Program-made: the position numbers and the translations under genes
The notes under the pieces: generated by a model
What the model was told of the DNA's origin: nothing
What the model saw: only the letters and a program-made list of their open reading frames with translations
Databases searched by the model: none
Origin: Euwallacea fornicatus
Taxonomy: Eukaryota > Arthropoda > Insecta > Coleoptera > Curculionidae
Assembly (NCBI RefSeq): GCF_040115645.1
Contig: NW_027096023.1
Location: 868,001-932,000 of the forward strand
Reading direction: 5' to 3'
DNA: 64,000 nt
Shown: positions 39,851 through 53,100 of the stretch, in pieces
Layout: every line of letters begins with the position of its first letter
Numbering within the stretch: position 1 is the stretch's first letter

Positions 39851-40900
39851 TCGACTTGCTCTTTAATATCACTTACACAGTTTAGTGGCATGATGTTGCG
39901 TTTTCGAGATAAACAGTAATTTCTTTGCTCAAACTCACATATTTTGTGACTTTTCAAACTTTGAAAATTCATAACTTCGACAAATGATGTTCAAATTTCG
40001 TCAGCAATGGCTCAAATGAATAAGCTCGACTTGCTGTTTAATATAACTTACACAGTTTAGTGGCATGTTGTTGCGGTTTCGAGACAAAGAGTAATTTCTT
40101 TGCTCAAACTCACATATTTTGTGACTTTTCAAACTTTGAAAATTCATAACTTCGACAAATGATGTTCAAATTTCGTCAGCAATGGCTCAAATGAATAAGC
40201 TCGACTTGCTGTTTAATATAACTTACACAGTTTAGTGGCATGTTGTTGCGGTTTCGAGACAAAGAGTAATTTCTTTGCTCAAACTCACATATTTTGTGAC
40301 TTTTCAAACTTTGAAAATTAATAACTTCGACAAATGATGTTCAAATTTCGTCAGCAATGGCTCAAATGAATAAGCTCGACTTGCTGTTTAATATAACTTA
40401 CACAGTTTAGTGGCATGTTGTTGCGTTTTCGAGATAAACAGTAATTTCTTTGCTCAAACTCACATATTTTGTGACTTTTCAAACTTTGAAAATTCATAAC
40501 TTCGACAAATGATGTTTCAATTTCGTCAGCAATGGCTCAAATGAATAAGCTCGACTTGCTGTTTAATATAACTTACACAGTTTAGTGGCATGTTGTTGCG
40601 TTTTCGAGATAAACAGTAATTTCTTTGCTCAAACTCACATATTTTGTGACTTTTCAAACTTTGAAAATTCATAACTTCGACAAATAATGTTCAAATTTCG
40701 TCAGCAATGGCTCAAATGAATAAGCTCGACTTGCTGTTTAATATAACTTACACAGTTTAGTGGCATGTTGTTGCGTTTTCGAGACAAAGAGTAATTTCTT
40801 TGCTCAAACTCACATATTTTGTGACATTTCAAACTTTGAAAATTCATAACTTCGACAAATGATGTTCAAATTTCGTCAGCAATGGCTCAAATGAATAAGC
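39851..40900 (+). repeat. 6-monomer block, copy 2 (1050 bp)
   Basis: Second copy of 38103-39152. The last monomer has GACAAATGATG where copy 1 has GACAAATAATG. Confidence 0.83.
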
Positions 40901-41775
40901 TCGACTTGCTGTTTAATATAACTTACACAGTTTAGTGGCATGTTGTTGCGTTTTCGAGACAAAGAGTAATTTCTTTGCTCAAACTCACATATTTTGTGAC
41001 TTTTCAAACTTTGAAAATTCATAACTTCGACAAATGATGTTCAAATTTCGTCAGCAATGGCTCAAATGAATAAGCTCGACTTGCTGTTTAATATAACTTA
41101 CACAGTTTAGTGGCATGTTGTTGCGGTTTCGAGACAAAGAGTAATTTCTTTGCTCAAACTCACATATTTTGTGACTTTTCAAACTTTGAAAATTCATAAC
41201 TTCGACAAATGATGTTCAAATTTCGTCAGCAATGGCTCAAATGAATAAGCTCGACTTGCTGTTTAATATAACTTACACAGTTTAGTGGCATGTTGTTGCG
41301 TTTTCGAGACAAAGAGTAATTTCTTTGCTCAAACTCACATATTTTGTGACTTTTCAAACTTTGAAAATTCATAACTTCGACAAATGATGTTCAAATTTCG
41401 TCAGCAATGGCTCAAATGAATAAGCTCGACTTGCTGTTTAATATAACTTACACAGTTTAGTGGCATGTTGTTGCGGTTTCGAGACAAAGAGTAATTTCTT
41501 TGCTCAAACTCACATATTTTGTGACTTTTCAAACTTTGAAAATTCATAACTTCGACAAATGATGTTCAAATTTCGTCAGCAACGGCTCAAATGAATAAGC
41601 TCGACTTGCTGTTTAATATAACTTACACAGTTTAGTGGCATGTTGTTGCGTTTTCGAGACAAAGAGTAATTTCTTTGCTCAAACTCACATATTTTGTGAC
41701 TTTTCAAACTTTGAAAATTCATAACTTCGACAAATGATGTTCAAATTTCGTCAGCAATGGCTCAAATGAATAAGC
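40901..41775 (+). repeat. Alternating 2-monomer repeat (GCGTTTT / GCGGTTT)
   Basis: Five GACAAAGAG monomers alternate GCGTTTT, GCGGTTT, GCGTTTT, GCGGTTT, GCGTTTT (40901, 41076, 41251, 41426, 41601). This is a 350-bp dimeric unit present about two and a half times. The 41426 monomer has a private CAGCAACGG. Confidence 0.82.
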
Positions 41776-44572
41776 TCGACTTGCTCTTTAATATCACTTA
41801 CACAGTTTAGTGGCATGTTGTTGCGTTTTCGAGACAAAGAGTAATTTCTTTGCTCAAACTCACATATTTTGTGACATTTCAAACTTTGAAAATTCATAAC
41901 TTCGACAAATGATGTTCAAATTTCGTCAGCAATGGCTCAAATGAATAAGCTCGACTTGCTCTTTAATATCACTTACACAGTTTAGTGGCATGATGTTGCG
42001 TTTTCGAGATAAACAGTAATTTCTTTGCTCAAACTCACATATTTTGTGACTTTTCAAACTTTGAAAATTCATAACTTCGACAAATGATGTTCAAATTTCG
42101 TCAGCAATGGCTCAAATGAATAAGCTCGACTTGCTCTTTAATATCACTTACACATTTAGTGGGATATTGTTGCGTTTTCGAGACAAAGAGTAATTTCTTT
42201 GCTCAAACTCACATATTTTGTGACATTTCAAACTTTGAAAATTAATAACTTCGACAAATGATGTTCAAATTTCGTCAGCAATGGCTCAAATGAATAAGCT
42301 CGACTTGCTGTTTAATATAACTTACACAGTTTAGTGGCATGTTGTTGCGGTTTCGAGACAAAGAGTAATTTCTTTGCTCAAACTCACATATTTTGTGACT
42401 TTTCAAACTTTGAAAATTAATAACTTCGACAAATGATGTTCAAATTTCGTCAGCAATGGCTCAAATGAATAAGCTCGACTTGCTGTTTAATATAACTTAC
42501 ACAGTTTAGTGGCATGTTGTTGCGTTTTCGAGATAAACAGTAATTTCTTTGCTCAAACTCACATATTTTGTGACTTTTCAAACTTTGAAAATTCATAACT
42601 TCGACAAATAATGTTCAAATTTCGTCAGCAATGGCTCAAATGAATAAGCTCGACTTGCTGTTTAATATAACTTACACAGTTTAGTGGCATGTTGTTGCGT
42701 TTTCGAGATAAACAGTAATTTCTTTGCTCAAACTCACATATTTTGTGACATTTCAAACTTTGAAAATTAATAACTTCGACAAATGATGTTCAAATTTCGT
42801 CAGCAATGGCTCAAATGAATAAGCTCGACTTGCTGTTTAATATAACTTACACAGTTTAGTGGCATGTTGTTGCGTTTTCGAGATAAACAGTAATTTCTTT
42901 GCTCAAACTCACATATTTTGTGACTTTTCAAACTTTGAAAATTCATAACTTCGACAAATAATGTTCAAATTTCGTCAGCAATGGCTCAAATGAATAAGCT
43001 CGACTTGCTGTTTAATATAACTTACACAGTTTAGTGGCATGTTGTTGCGTTTTCGAGATAAACAGTAATTTCTTTGCTCAAACTCACATATTTTGTGACT
43101 TTTCAAACTTTGAAAATTCATAACTTCGACAAATAATGTTCAAATTTCGTCAGCAATGGCTCAAATGAATAAGCTCGACTTGCTGTTTAATATAACTTAC
43201 ACAGTTTAGTGGCATGTTGTTGCGTTTTCGAGATAAACAGTAATTTCTTTGCTCAAACTCACATATTTTGTGACTTTTCAAACTTTGAAAATTCATAACT
43301 TCGACAAATAATGTTCAAATTTCGTCAGCAATGGCTCAAATGAATAAGCTCGACTTGCTGTTTAATATAACTTACACAGTTTAGTGGCATGTTGTTGCGT
43401 TTTCGAGATAAACAGTAATTTCTTTGCTCAAACTCACATATTTTGTGACATTTCAAACTTTGAAAATTCATAACTTCGACAAATGATGTTCAAATTTCGT
43501 CAGCAATGGCTCAAATGAATAAGCTCGACTTGCTCTTTAATATCACTTACACATTTAGTGGGATATTGTTGCGTTTTCGAGACAAAGAGTAATTTCTTTG
43601 CTCAAACTCACATATTTTGTGACATTTCAAACTTTGAAAATTCATAACTTCGACAAATGATGTTCAAATTTCGTCAGCAATGGCTCAAATGAATAAGCTC
43701 GACTTGCTCTTTAATATCACTTACACAGTTTAGTGGCATGATGTTGCGTTTTCGAGATAAACAGTAATTTCTTTGCTCAAACTCACATATTTTGTGACTT
43801 TTCAAACTTTGAAAATTCATAACTTCGACAAATGATGTTCAAATTTCGTCAGCAATGGCTCAAATGAATAAGCTCGACTTGCTCTTTAATATCACTTACA
43901 CAGTTTAGTGGCATGATGTTGCGTTTTCGAGATAAACAGTAATTTCTTTGCTCAAACTCACATATTTTGTGACTTTTCAAACTTTGAAAATTCATAACTT
44001 CGACAAATGATGTTCAAATTTCGTCAGCAATGGCTCAAATGAATAAGCTCGACTTGCTCTTTAATATCACTTACACATTTAGTGGGATATTGTTGCGTTT
44101 TCGAGACAAAGAGTAATTTCTTTGCTCAAACTCACATATTTTGTGACATTTCAAACTTTGAAAATTCATAACTTCGACAAATGATGTTCAAATTTCGTCA
44201 GCAATGGCTCAAATGAATAAGCTCGACTTGCTCTTTAATATCACTTACACAGTTTAGTGGCATGATGTTGCGTTTTCGAGATAAACAGTAATTTCTTTGC
44301 TCAAACTCACATATTTTGTGACTTTTCAAACTTTGAAAATTCATAACTTCGACAAATGATGTTCAAATTTCGTCAGCAATGGCTCAAATGAATAAGCTCG
44401 ACTTGCTGTTTAATATAACTTACACAGTTTAGTGGCATGTTGTTGCGTTTTCGAGATAAACAGTAATTTCTTTGCTCAAACTCACATATTTTGTGACTTT
44501 TCAAACTTTGAAAATTCATAACTTCGACAAATGATGTTTCAATTTCGTCAGCAATGGCTCAAATGAATAAGC
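41776..44572 (+). repeat. 16 monomers with a run of GACAAATAATG copies
   Basis: Three class B (42126, 43526, 44050). The GACAAATAATG variant is concentrated here (monomers 42476, 42826, 43001 and 43176, the last three adjacent and apparently identical). The segment ends at the left edge of the 32-monomer HOR. Confidence 0.8.
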
Positions 44573-47500
44573 TCGACTTGCTGTTTAATATAACTTACAC
44601 AGTTTAGTGGCATGTTGTTGCGTTTTCGAGATAAACAGTAATTTCTTTGCTCAAACTCACATATTTTGTGACATTTCAAACTTTGAAAATTCATAACTTC
44701 GACAAATGATGTTTCAATTTCGTCAGCAATGGCTCAAATGAATAAGCTCGACTTGCTGTTTAATATAACTTACACAGTTTAGTGGCATGTTGTTGCGGTT
44801 TCGAGACAAAGAGTAATTTCTTTGCTCAAACTCACATATTTTGTGACTTTTCAAACTTTGAAAATTAATAACTTCGACAAATGATGTTCAAATTTCGTCA
44901 GCAATGGCTCAAATGAATAAGCTCGACTTGCTGTTTAATATAACTTACACAGTTTAGTGGCATGTTGTTGCGTTTTCGAGATAAACAGTAATTTCTTTGC
45001 TCAAACTCACATATTTTGTGACTTTTCAAACTTTGAAAATTCATAACTTCGACAAATGATGTTTCAATTTCGTCAGCAATGGCTCAAATGAATAAGCTCG
45101 ACTTGCTGTTTAATATAACTTACACAGTTTAGTGGCATGTTGTTGCGTTTTCGAGATAAACAGTAATTTCTTTGCTCAAACTCACATATTTTGTGACATT
45201 TCAAACTTTGAAAATTCATAACTTCGACAAATGATGTTCAAATTTCGTCAGCAATGGCTCAAATGAATAAGCTCGACTTGCTCTTTAATATCACTTACAC
45301 ATTTAGTGGGATATTGTTGCGTTTTCGAGACAAAGAGTAATTTCTTTGCTCAAACTCACATATTTTGTGACATTTCAAACTTTGAAAATTCATAACTTCG
45401 ACAAATGATGTTCAAATTTCGTCAGCAATGGCTCAAATGAATAAGCTCGACTTGCTCTTTAATATCACTTACACAGTTTAGTGGCATGATGTTGCGTTTT
45501 CGAGATAAACAGTAATTTCTTTGCTCAAACTCACATATTTTGTGACTTTTCAAACTTTGAAAATTCATAACTTCGACAAATGATGTTCAAATTTCGTCAG
45601 CAATGGCTCAAATGAATAAGCTCGACTTGCTGTTTAATATAACTTACACAGTTTAGTGGCATGTTGTTGCGTTTTCGAGATAAACAGTAATTTCTTTGCT
45701 CAAACTCACATATTTTGTGACTTTTCAAACTTTGAAAATTCATAACTTCGACAAATGATGTTTCAATTTCGTCAGCAATGGCTCAAATGAATAAACTCGA
45801 CTTGCTGTTTAATATAACTTACACAGTTTAGTGGCATGTTGTTGCGTTTTCGAGATAAAGAGTAATTTCTTTGCTCAAACTCACATATTTTGTGACTTTT
45901 CAAATTTTGAAAATTCATAACTTCGACAAATGATGTTCAAATTTCGTCAGCAATGGCTCAAATGAATAAGCTCGACTTGCTGTTTAATATAACTTACACA
46001 GTTTAGTGGCATGTTGTTGCGTTTTCAAGATAAAGAGTAATTTCTTTGCTCAAACTCACATATTTTGTGACTTTTCAAACTTTGAAAATTCATAACTTCG
46101 ACAAATGATGTTTCAATTTCGTCAGCAATGGCTCAAATGAATAAGCTCGACTTGCTGTTTAATATAACTTACACAGTTTAGTGGCATGATGTTGCGTTTT
46201 CGAGATAAAGAGTAATTTCTTTGCTCAAACTCACATATTTTGTGACTTTTCAAACTTTGAAAATTCATAACTTCGACAAATGATGTTCAAATTTCGTCAG
46301 CAATGGCTCAAATGAATAAGCTCGACTTGCTGTTTAATATAACTTACACAGTTTAGTGGCATGTTGTTGCGTTTTCGAGATAAAGAGTAATTTCTTTGCT
46401 CAAACTCACATATTTTGTGACTTTTCAAACTTTGAAAATTCATAACTTCGACAAATGATGTTCAAATTTCGTCAGCAATGGCTCAAATGAATAAGCTCGA
46501 CTTGCTGTTTAATATCACTTACACAGTTTAGTGGCATGTTGTTGCGTTTTCGAGATAAACAGTAATTTCTTTGCTCAAACTCACATATTTTGTGACTTTT
46601 CAAACTTTGAAAATTCATAACTTCGACAAATGATGTTTCAATTTCGTCAGCAATGGCTCAAATGAATAAGCTCGACTTGCTCTTTAATATAACTTACACA
46701 GTTTAGTGGCATGTTGTTGCGTTTTCGAGATAAACAGTAATTTCTTTGCTCAAACTCACATATTTTGTGACTTTTCAAACTTTGAAAATTCATAACTTCG
46801 ACAAATGATGTTCAAATTTCGTCAGCAATGGCTCAAATGAATAAGCTCGACTTGCTGTTTAATATAACTTACACATTTAGTGGGATATTGTTGCGTTTTC
46901 GAGACAAAGAGTAATTTCTTTGCTCAAACTCACATATTTTGTGACATTTCAAACTTTGAAAATTCATAACTTCGACAAATGATGTTCAAATTTCGTCAGC
47001 AATGGCTCAAATGAATAAGCTCGACTTGCTGTTTAATATAACTTACACAGTTTAGTGGCATGTTGTTGCGTTTTCGAGATAAACAGTAATTTCTTTGCTC
47101 AAACTCACATATTTTGTGACTTTTCAAACTTTGAAAATTCATAACTTCGACAAATGATGTTCAAATTTCGTCAGCAATGGCTCAAATGAATAAGCTCGAC
47201 TTGCTGTTTAATATAACTTACACAGATTAGTGGCATGTTGTTGCGTTTTCGAGATAAACAGTAATTTCTTTGCTCAAACTCACATATTTTGTGACTTTTC
47301 AAACTTTGAAAATTCATAACTTCGACAAATGATGTTTCAATTTCGTCAGCAATGGCTCAAATGAATAAGCTCGACTTGCTCTTTAATATCACTTACACAG
47401 TTTAGTGGCATGATGTTGCGTTTTCGAGATAAACAGTAATTTCTTTGCTCAAACTCACATATTTTGTGACTTTTCAAACTTTGAAAATTCATAACTTCGA

Positions 47501-50163
47501 CAAATGATGTTCAAATTTCGTCAGCAATGGCTCAAATGAATAAGCTCGACTTGCTCTTTAATATCACTTACACATTTAGTGGGATATTGTTGCGTTTTCG
47601 AGACAAAGAGTAATTTCTTTGCTCAAACTCACATATTTTGTGACATTTCAAACTTTGAAAATTCATAACTTCGACAAATGATGTTCAAATTTCGTCAGCA
47701 ATGGCTCAAATGAATTAGCTCGACTTGCTGTTTAATATCACTTACACATTTAGTGGGATATTGTTGCGTTTTCGAGATAAAGAGTAATTTCTTTGCTCAA
47801 ACTCACATATTTTGTGACATTTCAAACTTTGAAAATTCATAACTTCGACAAATGATGTTTCAATTTCGTCAGCAATGGCTCAAATGAATAAGCTCGACTT
47901 GCTGTTTAATATAACTTACACAGTTTAGTGGCATGTTGTTGCGTTTTCGAGACAAAGAGTAATTTCTTTGCTCAAACTCACATATTTTGTGACTTTTCAA
48001 ACTTTGAAAATTCATAACTTCGACAAATGATGTTCAAATTTCGTCAGCAATGGCTCAAATGAATAAGCTCGACTTGCTCTTTAATATCACTTACACATTT
48101 AGTGGGATATTGTTGCGTTTTCGAGACAAAGAGTAATTTCTTTGCTCAAACTCACATATTTTGTGACATTTCAAACTTTGAAAATTCATAACTTCGACAA
48201 ATGATGTTCAAATTTCGTCAGCAATGGCTCAAATGAATTAGCTCGACTTGCTGTTTAATATCACTTACACATTTAGTGGGATATTGTTGCGTTTTCGAGA
48301 TAAAGAGTAATTTCTTTGCTCAAACTCACATATTTTGTGACATTTCAAACTTTGAAAATTCATAACTTCGACAAATGATGTTTCAATTTCGTCAGCAATG
48401 GCTCAAATGAATAAGCTCGACTTGCTGTTTAATATAACTTACACAGTTTAGTGGCATGTTGTTGCGTTTTCGAGACAAAGAGTAATTTCTTTGCTCAAAC
48501 TCACATATTTTGTGACTTTTCAAACTTTGAAAATTCATAACTTCGACAAATGATGTTCAAATTTCGTCAGCAATGGCTCAAATGAATAAGCTCGACTTGC
48601 TCTTTAATATCACTTACACATTTAGTGGGATATTGTTGCGTTTTCGAGACAAAGAGTAATTTCTTTGCTCAAACTCACATATTTTGTGACATTTCAAACT
48701 TTGAAAATTCATAACTTCGACAAATGATGTTCAAATTTCGTCAGCAATGGCTCAAATGAATAAGCTCGACTTGCTGTCTAATATAACTTACACAGTTTAG
48801 TGGCATGTTGTTGCGGTTTCGAGACAAAGAGTAATTTCTTTGCTCAAACTCACATATTTTGTGACATTTCAAACTTTGAAAATTAATAACTTCGACAAAT
48901 GATGTTCAAATTTCGTCAGCAATGGCTCAAATGAATAAGCTCGACTTGCTGTTTAATATAACTTACACAGTTTAGTGGCATGTTGTTGCGGTTTCGAGAC
49001 AAAGAGTAATTTCTTTGCTCAAACTCACATATTTTGTGACATTTCAAACTTTGAAAATTCATAACTTCGACAAATGATGTTTCAATTTCGTCAGCAATGG
49101 CTCAAATGAATAAGCTCGACTTGCTGTTTAATATAACTTACACAGTTTAGTGGCATGTTGTTGCGTTTTCGAGACAAAGAGTAATTTCTTTGCTCAAACT
49201 CACATATTTTGTGACTTTTCAAACTTTGAAAATTCATAACTTCGACAAATGATGTTCAAATTTCGTCAGCAATGGCTCAAATGAATAAGCTCGACTTGCT
49301 CTTTAATATCACTTACACATTTAGTGGGATATTGTTGCGTTTTCGAGACAAAGAGTAATTTCTTTGCTCAAACTCACATATTTTGTGACATTTCAAACTT
49401 TGAAAATTCATAACTTCGACAAATGATGTTCAAATTTCGTCAGCAATGGCTCAAATGAATAAGCTCGACTTGCTGTCTAATATAACTTACACAGTTTAGT
49501 GGCATGTTGTTGCGGTTTCGAGACAAAGAGTAATTTCTTTGCTCAAACTCACATATTTTGTGACTTTTCAAACTTTGAAAATTCATAACTTCGACAAATG
49601 ATGTTCAAATTTCGTCAGCAATGGCTCAAATGAATAAGCTCGACTTGCTCTTTAATATCACTTACACATTTAGTGGGATATTGTTGCGTTTTCGAGACAA
49701 AGAGTAATTTCTTTGCTCAAACTCACATATTTTGTGACATTTCAAACTTTGAAAATTCATAACTTCGACAAATGATGTTCAAATTTCGTCAGCAATGGCT
49801 CAAATGAATAAGCTCGACTTGCTCTTTAATATCACTTACACAGTTTAGTGGCATGATGTTGCGTTTTCGAGATAAACAGTAATTTCTTTGCTCAAACTCA
49901 CATATTTTGTGACTTTTCAAACTTTGAAAATTCATAACTTCGACAAATAATGTTCAAATTTCGTCAGCAATGGCTCAAATGAATAAGCTCGACTTGCTGT
50001 TTAATATAACTTACACAGTTTAGTGGCATGTTGTTGCGTTTTCGAGATAAACAGTAATTTCTTTGCTCAAACTCACATATTTTGTGACTTTTCAAACTTT
50101 GAAAATTCATAACTTCGACAAATGATGTTCAAATTTCGTCAGCAATGGCTCAAATGAATAAGC
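44573..50163 (+). repeat. 32-monomer HOR, copy 1 (5591 bp)
   Basis: Thirty-two monomers, nine class B. Every rare marker reappears exactly 5591 bases later: GAATAAACTCG (45790 and 51381), CACAGATTAG (47221 and 52812), CTGTCTA (48774 and 54365, 49473 and 55064), GACAAATAATG (49945 and 55536). It contains an internal 3-monomer, 523-bp unit repeated at 47546 and 48069. Monomers left of 44573 stop matching. Confidence 0.92.
47546..48591 (+). repeat. 3-monomer sub-repeat, two copies (523 bp each)
   Basis: Unit order: class B ending GAATTAGC, class B with GATAAAGAG and TGTTTCAA, class A with GACAAAGAG/ACTTTT. It repeats at 47546 and 48069. The class B at 48592 begins a third unit, which then changes to a CTGTCTA monomer. 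It is carried in both HOR copies, so it predates the 5591-bp duplication. Confidence 0.85.
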
Positions 50164-53100
50164 TCGACTTGCTGTTTAATATAACTTACACAGTTTAGTG
50201 GCATGTTGTTGCGTTTTCGAGATAAACAGTAATTTCTTTGCTCAAACTCACATATTTTGTGACATTTCAAACTTTGAAAATTCATAACTTCGACAAATGA
50301 TGTTTCAATTTCGTCAGCAATGGCTCAAATGAATAAGCTCGACTTGCTGTTTAATATAACTTACACAGTTTAGTGGCATGTTGTTGCGGTTTCGAGACAA
50401 AGAGTAATTTCTTTGCTCAAACTCACATATTTTGTGACTTTTCAAACTTTGAAAATTAATAACTTCGACAAATGATGTTCAAATTTCGTCAGCAATGGCT
50501 CAAATGAATAAGCTCGACTTGCTGTTTAATATAACTTACACAGTTTAGTGGCATGTTGTTGCGTTTTCGAGATAAACAGTAATTTCTTTGCTCAAACTCA
50601 CATATTTTGTGACTTTTCAAACTTTGAAAATTCATAACTTCGACAAATGATGTTTCAATTTCGTCAGCAATGGCTCAAATGAATAAGCTCGACTTGCTGT
50701 TTAATATAACTTACACAGTTTAGTGGCATGTTGTTGCGTTTTCGAGATAAACAGTAATTTCTTTGCTCAAACTCACATATTTTGTGACATTTCAAACTTT
50801 GAAAATTCATAACTTCGACAAATGATGTTCAAATTTCGTCAGCAATGGCTCAAATGAATAAGCTCGACTTGCTCTTTAATATCACTTACACATTTAGTGG
50901 GATATTGTTGCGTTTTCGAGACAAAGAGTAATTTCTTTGCTCAAACTCACATATTTTGTGACATTTCAAACTTTGAAAATTCATAACTTCGACAAATGAT
51001 GTTCAAATTTCGTCAGCAATGGCTCAAATGAATAAGCTCGACTTGCTCTTTAATATCACTTACACAGTTTAGTGGCATGATGTTGCGTTTTCGAGATAAA
51101 CAGTAATTTCTTTGCTCAAACTCACATATTTTGTGACTTTTCAAACTTTGAAAATTCATAACTTCGACAAATGATGTTCAAATTTCGTCAGCAATGGCTC
51201 AAATGAATAAGCTCGACTTGCTGTTTAATATAACTTACACAGTTTAGTGGCATGTTGTTGCGTTTTCGAGATAAACAGTAATTTCTTTGCTCAAACTCAC
51301 ATATTTTGTGACTTTTCAAACTTTGAAAATTCATAACTTCGACAAATGATGTTTCAATTTCGTCAGCAATGGCTCAAATGAATAAACTCGACTTGCTGTT
51401 TAATATAACTTACACAGTTTAGTGGCATGTTGTTGCGTTTTCGAGATAAAGAGTAATTTCTTTGCTCAAACTCACATATTTTGTGACTTTTCAAATTTTG
51501 AAAATTCATAACTTCGACAAATGATGTTCAAATTTCGTCAGCAATGGCTCAAATGAATAAGCTCGACTTGCTGTTTAATATAACTTACACAGTTTAGTGG
51601 CATGTTGTTGCGTTTTCAAGATAAAGAGTAATTTCTTTGCTCAAACTCACATATTTTGTGACTTTTCAAACTTTGAAAATTCATAACTTCGACAAATGAT
51701 GTTTCAATTTCGTCAGCAATGGCTCAAATGAATAAGCTCGACTTGCTGTTTAATATAACTTACACAGTTTAGTGGCATGATGTTGCGTTTTCGAGATAAA
51801 GAGTAATTTCTTTGCTCAAACTCACATATTTTGTGACTTTTCAAACTTTGAAAATTCATAACTTCGACAAATGATGTTCAAATTTCGTCAGCAATGGCTC
51901 AAATGAATAAGCTCGACTTGCTGTTTAATATAACTTACACAGTTTAGTGGCATGTTGTTGCGTTTTCGAGATAAAGAGTAATTTCTTTGCTCAAACTCAC
52001 ATATTTTGTGACTTTTCAAACTTTGAAAATTCATAACTTCGACAAATGATGTTCAAATTTCGTCAGCAATGGCTCAAATGAATAAGCTCGACTTGCTGTT
52101 TAATATCACTTACACAGTTTAGTGGCATGTTGTTGCGTTTTCGAGATAAACAGTAATTTCTTTGCTCAAACTCACATATTTTGTGACTTTTCAAACTTTG
52201 AAAATTCATAACTTCGACAAATGATGTTTCAATTTCGTCAGCAATGGCTCAAATGAATAAGCTCGACTTGCTCTTTAATATAACTTACACAGTTTAGTGG
52301 CATGTTGTTGCGTTTTCGAGATAAACAGTAATTTCTTTGCTCAAACTCACATATTTTGTGACTTTTCAAACTTTGAAAATTCATAACTTCGACAAATGAT
52401 GTTCAAATTTCGTCAGCAATGGCTCAAATGAATAAGCTCGACTTGCTGTTTAATATAACTTACACATTTAGTGGGATATTGTTGCGTTTTCGAGACAAAG
52501 AGTAATTTCTTTGCTCAAACTCACATATTTTGTGACATTTCAAACTTTGAAAATTCATAACTTCGACAAATGATGTTCAAATTTCGTCAGCAATGGCTCA
52601 AATGAATAAGCTCGACTTGCTGTTTAATATAACTTACACAGTTTAGTGGCATGTTGTTGCGTTTTCGAGATAAACAGTAATTTCTTTGCTCAAACTCACA
52701 TATTTTGTGACTTTTCAAACTTTGAAAATTCATAACTTCGACAAATGATGTTCAAATTTCGTCAGCAATGGCTCAAATGAATAAGCTCGACTTGCTGTTT
52801 AATATAACTTACACAGATTAGTGGCATGTTGTTGCGTTTTCGAGATAAACAGTAATTTCTTTGCTCAAACTCACATATTTTGTGACTTTTCAAACTTTGA
52901 AAATTCATAACTTCGACAAATGATGTTTCAATTTCGTCAGCAATGGCTCAAATGAATAAGCTCGACTTGCTCTTTAATATCACTTACACAGTTTAGTGGC
53001 ATGATGTTGCGTTTTCGAGATAAACAGTAATTTCTTTGCTCAAACTCACATATTTTGTGACTTTTCAAACTTTGAAAATTCATAACTTCGACAAATGATG

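Noticed and set aside
41577..41593. CAGCAACGG variant as a CENP-B box at the second TTTCG site
   Set aside because: It still lacks the required central A and the last G of the core, and it is a private change in one monomer.
45790..45799. AATAAA poly(A)-like signal created by GAATAAACTCG (also at 51381)
   Set aside because: A single G-to-A change of the AAGCTC junction in one HOR monomer and its duplicate, with no transcript context.
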